Assembly (NCBI GenBank): GCA_031272305.1 | Contig: JAISUA010000240.1 | Coordinates: forward strand, 1-7,640 | DNA from: Clostridioides sp. | Lineage (GTDB): Bacteria; Bacillota; Clostridia; Peptostreptococcales; Peptostreptococcaceae | Direction of reading: 5' to 3' | Length of the DNA stretch: 7,640 nt | Shown: in pieces, positions 4,142 to 7,640 of the stretch | Numbering within the stretch: position 1 is the stretch's first letter | How the letters are laid out: every line of letters starts with the position of its first letter | Notes under the pieces: model-generated | The model's database searches: none | Told to the model about the DNA's origin: nothing | Seen by the model: only the letters and a program-made list of their open reading frames with translations | Made by a program: the position numbers and the translations under genes

Positions 4142-5440
4142 TTATACCAAATTCCCTTGTAAAAAGTCATCTTTTTTAGAAATAATTTTAACTTTTTTTA
4201 TTTCTCCATTAATTTTAGATTCAGACTTAGCCAATACTCTTATATAGTTTGAAGTCAATCCTTCGTACACGTTTTCTGCAACTTCTTGCTCAAACAAAAC
4301 ATCCATTTCTCTTCCTATAAATTTAGATATAAAATCAGAGAAATTTCTTTTGTTTAATTCAAGCAATTTTTCACTTCTAAGTTGCTTGATTTCAGGCGAA
4401 ATCTGATTTTCCATCTGAGACGCTTTCGTTCCTTTTCTCTTTGAATATTTAAATATATGCATTTGAGAAAGTTTTATATCACTCAAAAATTTGTATGTTT
4501 GTTCGAATTCTTCATCTGATTCATCTGGAAATCCAACGATTACATCAGTTGTAATGGAAACATCATCAATGCTTTCTCTCAACTTTTCTACGATTTTTTT
4601 GTATTCAGATGCAGTATATCTTCTATTCATACGTTTCAAAGTATCATCACAACCACTTTGAAGTGAAAGATGATAGTGAGGACATAATTTTTTGTTGTTC
4701 TTTATTTCTTCGATAAATTCATCTGTAAATAAAATCGGCTCAACAGAACTCATTCTTATTCTTTCTATACATTCTACTTCACTTACTTTTCTAATAACAT
4801 CTAAAAGTCCAACTTTTTCACTATTTATATCTTTTCCGTAAGATGCTACATGTATTCCTGTCAATACAACTTCTTTGTATCCACTTTTAGCTAACGTTTC
4901 TACTTCACTTACAATTTTTTCAATAGGCTTACTTCTAACTCTGCCTCTTGCATAAGGTATTATACAATATGTACAGAATCTATCACAGCCATCTTGAATT
5001 TTTAGAAACGCTCTCGTCTTGTCATCAGTATGAGATATATTTATATCTTCGAATTCTTTTACTTTCATAATATCATCAACTGTACTTGCTTTATCTTCGC
5101 AAGTTATTTTTTCAATTTCAGCGACAATATTTTTCCTATCATTTGTTCCCATTACCAGATTTACTTCTTCTATATCTAAAATTTCTTCTGGTGAAACTTG
5201 TGAATAACAACCAACTACTGCTATTATAGCTTTAGGATTTATTTTTTTCATTCTTCTTATATATTGACGAGATTTTCTATCGCTCATATGAGTGACTGTA
5301 CATGTATTTATAACGTAAATATCAGCAAAATCATTCGTCTTAACGTGTTCATATCCGTTTTTTTCGAAAATTTCTATCATAGCTTCAGTTTCATATTGGT
5401 TTACTTTACACCCTAAAGTATAAAAAGCTACTTTTTTCAA
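4142..5440 (-). CDS. mtaB: tRNA (N6-threonylcarbamoyladenosine(37)-C2)-methylthiotransferase
   Basis: The 432-residue product is a radical-SAM methylthiotransferase of the MtaB (YqeV) type, which turns t6A at tRNA position 37 into ms2t6A. The N-terminal MTTase domain has three cluster cysteines: C11 (TLGCKVNQYE), C47 (NTCTVT) and C78 (VVGCYSQ). The radical-SAM domain carries CDRFCTYC (C152, C156, C159), the SAM-binding Fe-S motif, followed by IIPYARGRVRS. Further marks are VVLTGIHVASYG (about 191-202), HLSLQSGCDDTLKRMNR (257-273) and DVIVGFPDE (299-307). A C-terminal TRAM domain (about 371-432) should bind tRNA. TGIH together with the CKVNQYE start points to MtaB rather than MiaB or RimO. The start is TTG at 5440, seven bases after AGGAGGAGGA (5448-5457). 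It follows rsmE by 52 nt, in the usual Firmicutes order. Confidence 0.95.
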   Translation of the reverse strand: MKKVAFYTLGCKVNQYETEAMIEIFEKNGYEHVKTNDFADIYVINTCTVTHMSDRKSRQYIRRMKKINPKAIIAVVGCYSQVSPEEILDIEEVNLVMGTNDRKNIVAEIEKITCEDKASTVDDIMKVKEFEDINISHTDDKTRAFLKIQDGCDRFCTYCIIPYARGRVRSKPIEKIVSEVETLAKSGYKEVVLTGIHVASYGKDINSEKVGLLDVIRKVSEVECIERIRMSSVEPILFTDEFIEEIKNNKKLCPHYHLSLQSGCDDTLKRMNRRYTASEYKKIVEKLRESIDDVSITTDVIVGFPDESDEEFEQTYKFLSDIKLSQMHIFKYSKRKGTKASQMENQISPEIKQLRSEKLLELNKRNFSDFISKFIGREMDVLFEQEVAENVYEGLTSNYIRVLAKSESKINGEIKKVKIISKKDDFLQGNLV

Positions 5441-5447
5441 TTAGCAG

Positions 5448-5457
5448 TCCTCCTCCT
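5448..5457 (-). promoter_or_regulatory. Ribosome binding site that sets the TTG start of mtaB
   Basis: AGGAGGAGGA lies seven bases before TTG at 5440, which opens the reading frame directly into the conserved KKVAFYTLGCKVNQYE. There is no ATG between the two. Confidence 0.8.
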
Positions 5458-5492
5458 TTTAAATTTCTAAATTACAAAACTTATAAAAAATA

Positions 5493-6281
5493 TTATTCCA
5501 TTTGTCCAAGTTCATATAAAACTAACGCAGAGGATACTATAGCTGCTGTTTCTGTTCTTAGAATCCTATTTCCAAGTGTAACAATATTTGTTTCCTGTTG
5601 TTTTAATTGTTCTATTTCTTCTTCGTCAAATCCACCTTCTGGTCCTACAAAAATACCTATAGTCAAGTTTTCGTTTTCATTATCTGATTCAGAGATATTT
5701 TTTAATGTTTCTTTTTCAGATATATTTTTTAATGCTTCTTTTATAGACAATTTATTTTCATTTTCATATGGACAAATGTTTTTATCATTTTTTTTCATAT
5801 CTTCAATTGCCTCAGAGAAACTCAAAATACCTTTAATTTTAGGTATTTCTATTCTCTTAGACTGTTTAGCTGCTTCATAGATTATTCTTTCAAATCGTTC
5901 TAATTTTTTTTCTTCTTTAGCTTCATTGACATTAGAAACACTTCTCTTTGTTTTTACAAGAATTATTTCACTTACTCCTACTTCAGTCAACTTTTGAAGG
6001 ATAATTTCCATTTTTGTTGATTTAGGAAGTCCTTGATATAATTTAATTTTTATATTTGATTCTCTTTTTATATTTATTTTTTCTATAATAGCTAATTTTA
6101 CAACATCTTTTTTTATATCTGAAATTTCACATATATATTCAAATCTTTGATCACATATCTCTACTTTTTCGCCAACTCTAGCTCTCAAAACTTTAGAGAT
6201 ATGTTTTACATCATCACCATAAATACAACAAGTTCCTGTATCTAAATCTATATCATTTTGTTCAACAAAAAATCTATCCAT
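5493..6281 (-). CDS. rsmE: 16S rRNA (uracil(1498)-N3)-methyltransferase
   Basis: The 262-residue product is RsmE, a SPOUT-class (knotted) methyltransferase that methylates N3 of U1498 in 16S rRNA with SAM. The N-terminal PUA-like RNA-binding domain (about 1-70) contains HISKVLRARVGEKVEICD (27-44). The catalytic part has LYQGLPKSTKMEIILQKLTEVGV (81-103, given here as the family GLPK...KxxE pattern), RIIYEAAKQSKRIEIP (132-147), and the knot motifs VGPEGGFDEEEIEQL (212-226) and LGNRILRTETAA (236-247). It is about 15-20 residues longer than most relatives. The surplus lies at 176-206 and includes a 9-residue tandem duplication, KEALKNISE (181-189) then KETLKNISE (190-198). The ATG at 6281 follows GAGG. 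It lies 68 nt after prmA and 52 nt before mtaB, in the usual order. Confidence 0.95.
   Translation of the reverse strand: MDRFFVEQNDIDLDTGTCCIYGDDVKHISKVLRARVGEKVEICDQRFEYICEISDIKKDVVKLAIIEKINIKRESNIKIKLYQGLPKSTKMEIILQKLTEVGVSEIILVKTKRSVSNVNEAKEEKKLERFERIIYEAAKQSKRIEIPKIKGILSFSEAIEDMKKNDKNICPYENENKLSIKEALKNISEKETLKNISESDNENENLTIGIFVGPEGGFDEEEIEQLKQQETNIVTLGNRILRTETAAIVSSALVLYELGQME
5689..5742 (-). repeat. 27-bp in-frame tandem duplication within rsmE
   Basis: 5689-5715 and 5716-5742 are adjacent 27-nt copies that match at 25 of 27 positions. Each encodes nine residues, KEALKNISE and KETLKNISE, so the reading frame is kept. The duplication lies just before the SAM-binding knot motifs, in a region of the family that varies in length. 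Confidence 0.85.
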
Positions 6282-6349
6282 AATTACCTCTTTTTATTCT
6301 TGCAAACTATGCAAATCTATTAACTTTTTTAAACACAAAATTTTAGTTA

Positions 6350-7306
6350 TTATTTCTTATTCTTCTTGCAAACTATACAAGACCATTCACCTTTAGTGAT
6401 CACATCTATAATCTCAAAATTATTTTGAACTAGAGATTCCTTTACTTCTTCAAGTTTATCTAAAATTATTCCTGAGGAAATAAATACAGCATCATCTTTC
6501 ATAAATTTTGATACATCTTTTGCAAGTATCATAATAACATCTGCAATAATATTAGCCACTATCACATCTGCTTTTTTGTTTTCATCGACTACATCTGTAA
6601 GATTTCCGTGCATTATTTTTATGTTTTCATTTAAATTGTTAGAAGCAATGTTTTCTTTTGATACTTTTACTGCTACTTCGTCAAAATCTACGCCTGTAAC
6701 GTCTTTTGCACCTAGTTTAGATGCAACTATACTAAGTACGCCACTTCCACAACCAATATCGTATACTACAGAATCCTTGTTTATATATTTTTCTAATTGG
6801 CAAATACACATACTTGTAGTTTCGTGGTTTCCTGTTCCAAACGCCATTCCTGGATCTAACTCTACCACTATATCTCCATCTTGTTTTTCGTAATCTTCCC
6901 AAGTAGGTTTTATAACTATCTTTTCGCCGATTTTAGAAGGCTTATAATATTTTTTCCAATTATTTGCCCAATCTTTTTCATTTACTTGTGTTAATTCTAT
7001 ACTTCCTCTTCCAATGTCAAGGCCATAATCTTTTAATTTCAATATTTTTTGCTTTATATTATCAATAAATTCTGCTACATTTTTTTCTTCACTTACATAC
7101 GTTTTTATTATTACTTCAGAACCTAAATTTTTATTATATAATTTTTCGTCTACATAATCCCAATCCAGAGGACTTTGTTTTTTAAATAGAAAATCAAGAG
7201 GATCTTCTATTATGCATCCACAAGCACCTTCATCGTACAAAATACTTGTTATAGCCTCAACAGCTTCTGATGCTGTACTTATGTTTATCTCAATCCAGTT
7301 ATCCAT
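6350..7306 (-). CDS. prmA: Ribosomal protein L11 methyltransferase
   Basis: The 318-residue product is PrmA, which methylates ribosomal protein L11 using SAM. An N-terminal recognition domain starts MDNWIEINISTASEAVEAIT and has the family stretch NEKDWANNWKKYYKP (109-123). The linker and catalytic domain carry ELDPGMAFGTGNHETT (149-164), SAM-binding motif I YDIGCGSGVLSI (182-193), GVDFDEVAV (205-213), and VIVANIIADVI (248-258), the PrmA form of motif IV. It ends GEWSCIVCKK. Length is normal for the family (about 310-320). The ATG at 7306 is preceded by a GGAAAGGG purine stretch. dnaJ ends 198 nt upstream, the usual neighbour. That gap is long enough for a promoter, but I find no good one; co-transcription with dnaJ is possible. 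Confidence 0.96.
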   Translation of the reverse strand: MDNWIEINISTASEAVEAITSILYDEGACGCIIEDPLDFLFKKQSPLDWDYVDEKLYNKNLGSEVIIKTYVSEEKNVAEFIDNIKQKILKLKDYGLDIGRGSIELTQVNEKDWANNWKKYYKPSKIGEKIVIKPTWEDYEKQDGDIVVELDPGMAFGTGNHETTSMCICQLEKYINKDSVVYDIGCGSGVLSIVASKLGAKDVTGVDFDEVAVKVSKENIASNNLNENIKIMHGNLTDVVDENKKADVIVANIIADVIMILAKDVSKFMKDDAVFISSGIILDKLEEVKESLVQNNFEIIDVITKGEWSCIVCKKNKK

Positions 7307-7397
7307 CTTTTCCCTTTCCTGAAAATTACAAATTTTTATTTAAAATATCATAATTTTTGTGTAAGATTCATTACTGTTATCTTTTTTAAAATTGACA

Positions 7398-7483
7398 GTG
7401 TAAAATTTTTTATTAGAGATACTTGATTTTTTTCAATATAGATATAGAAAATACTTTAAAGTAGATTATAAAAAATTTTACAC
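7398..7483. repeat. Inverted repeat in the dnaJ-prmA gap (16-bp perfect arms)
   Basis: GTGTAAAATTTTTTAT at 7398-7413 and its exact reverse complement at 7468-7483 enclose 54 nt, which contain the palindrome TACTTTAAAGTA. On the minus strand the downstream arm is not followed by a T-run directly, so it is not a standard terminator. I see no clear target duplication at its ends. It could be a very small inverted-repeat element, a weak processing or attenuator structure, or an operator pair. Confidence 0.65.
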
Positions 7484-7504
7484 AACAATTGCTCAGTTAA
7501 TTTC

Positions 7505-7640
7505 TTATTTTTTTCTATGGAAAAATCCTTTTTTCTCATTTTTATTCTCACTTGGTTTGTGTTCACTTTCTGATGTAGCTATATCAAATTGTTGCAAGAT
7601 GTCTTTTTGTTCTTGTGTCAATTTTGTAGGTACTTTAACT
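7505..7640 (-). CDS. dnaJ: Chaperone protein DnaJ (C-terminal 44 residues, cut by window edge)
   Basis: A frame entering at the window edge reads VKVPTKLTQEQKDILQQFDI and ends ESEHKPSENKNEKKGFFHRKK with a TAA at 7505-7507. The phrase VKVPTKLT-x-EQK-x-hydrophobic-L-x-x-F is the normal end of the C-terminal substrate-binding region of class I DnaJ (Hsp40), the co-chaperone of DnaK; the charged tail ending in an aromatic-basic patch is also usual. Its position directly before prmA is typical of Clostridia and supports the call. The J domain, zinc fingers and start lie beyond 7640, so I cannot check them. Confidence 0.85.
   Translation of the reverse strand, partial: VKVPTKLTQEQKDILQQFDIATSESEHKPSENKNEKKGFFHRKK

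Noticed and set aside
6576..6893. Plus-strand frame of 105 codons
   Set aside because: It lies fully opposite prmA and has no binding site or known motif.
7391..7413. Plus-strand TTGACA (7392-7397) as a promoter
   Set aside because: Seventeen bases downstream there is only AGAGAT, not a -10 element, and no plus-strand gene follows.
1..7640. CRISPR array, tRNA, rRNA or insertion-sequence transposase
   Set aside because: I saw no regularly spaced repeats, tRNA-like folds or transposase motifs on either strand.

Overview
The window looks like chromosomal core DNA from a very AT-rich, spore-forming member of the Clostridia (Firmicutes). Every gene I can support lies on the minus strand, so transcription runs from position 7640 down to 1. 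The gene order dnaJ - prmA - rsmE - mtaB - HIT - rpsU - yqeY ... yqfC - yqfD is the familiar arrangement of that class. Strong Shine-Dalgarno sites, four TTG starts (yqfD, tspO, hit, mtaB) and a yqfC/yqfD sporulation pair fit this. I cannot name the genus; a Peptostreptococcaceae-like relative is an inference only.

Layout, in transcription order. (1) 7640-7505: last 44 codons of dnaJ. A 198-nt gap with a 16-bp perfect inverted repeat separates it from prmA. (2) 7306-3736: a run of prmA, rsmE, mtaB and a HIT-family hydrolase with short gaps, probably one operon. It provides ribosomal protein L11 methylation, 16S rRNA m3U methylation and tRNA 2-methylthio-t6A37 formation. (3) A good sigma-A type promoter (3694-3722) drives rpsU and yqeY, ended by a clear terminator (2822-2867). 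(4) tspO (TspO/MBR membrane protein) and hpf (long-form ribosome hibernation factor) sit between yqeY and yqfC, where I expect neither; each is bounded by AT-rich intergenic DNA. (5) yqfC and the 5' part of yqfD form a sporulation pair behind a candidate sigma-E promoter. The window ends inside yqfD.

Most of these genes concern translation: modification of a ribosomal protein, rRNA and tRNA, ribosomal protein S21, and ribosome dimerisation at rest. The least explained stretch is the 260 nt between hpf and yqfC. It holds a GC-richer segment of about 136 nt made of hairpins, one with a tandem G-A/G-A internal loop, and exactly flanked by 8-bp direct repeats. It is followed by a 21-bp terminator-like hairpin and then the candidate sigma-E promoter. 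That segment is either a small dispersed repeat or an uncharacterised structured RNA next to a ribosome-hibernation gene. Other oddities are a degenerate 11-15 nt tandem repeat between yqfC and yqfD and a 27-bp in-frame tandem duplication inside rsmE.
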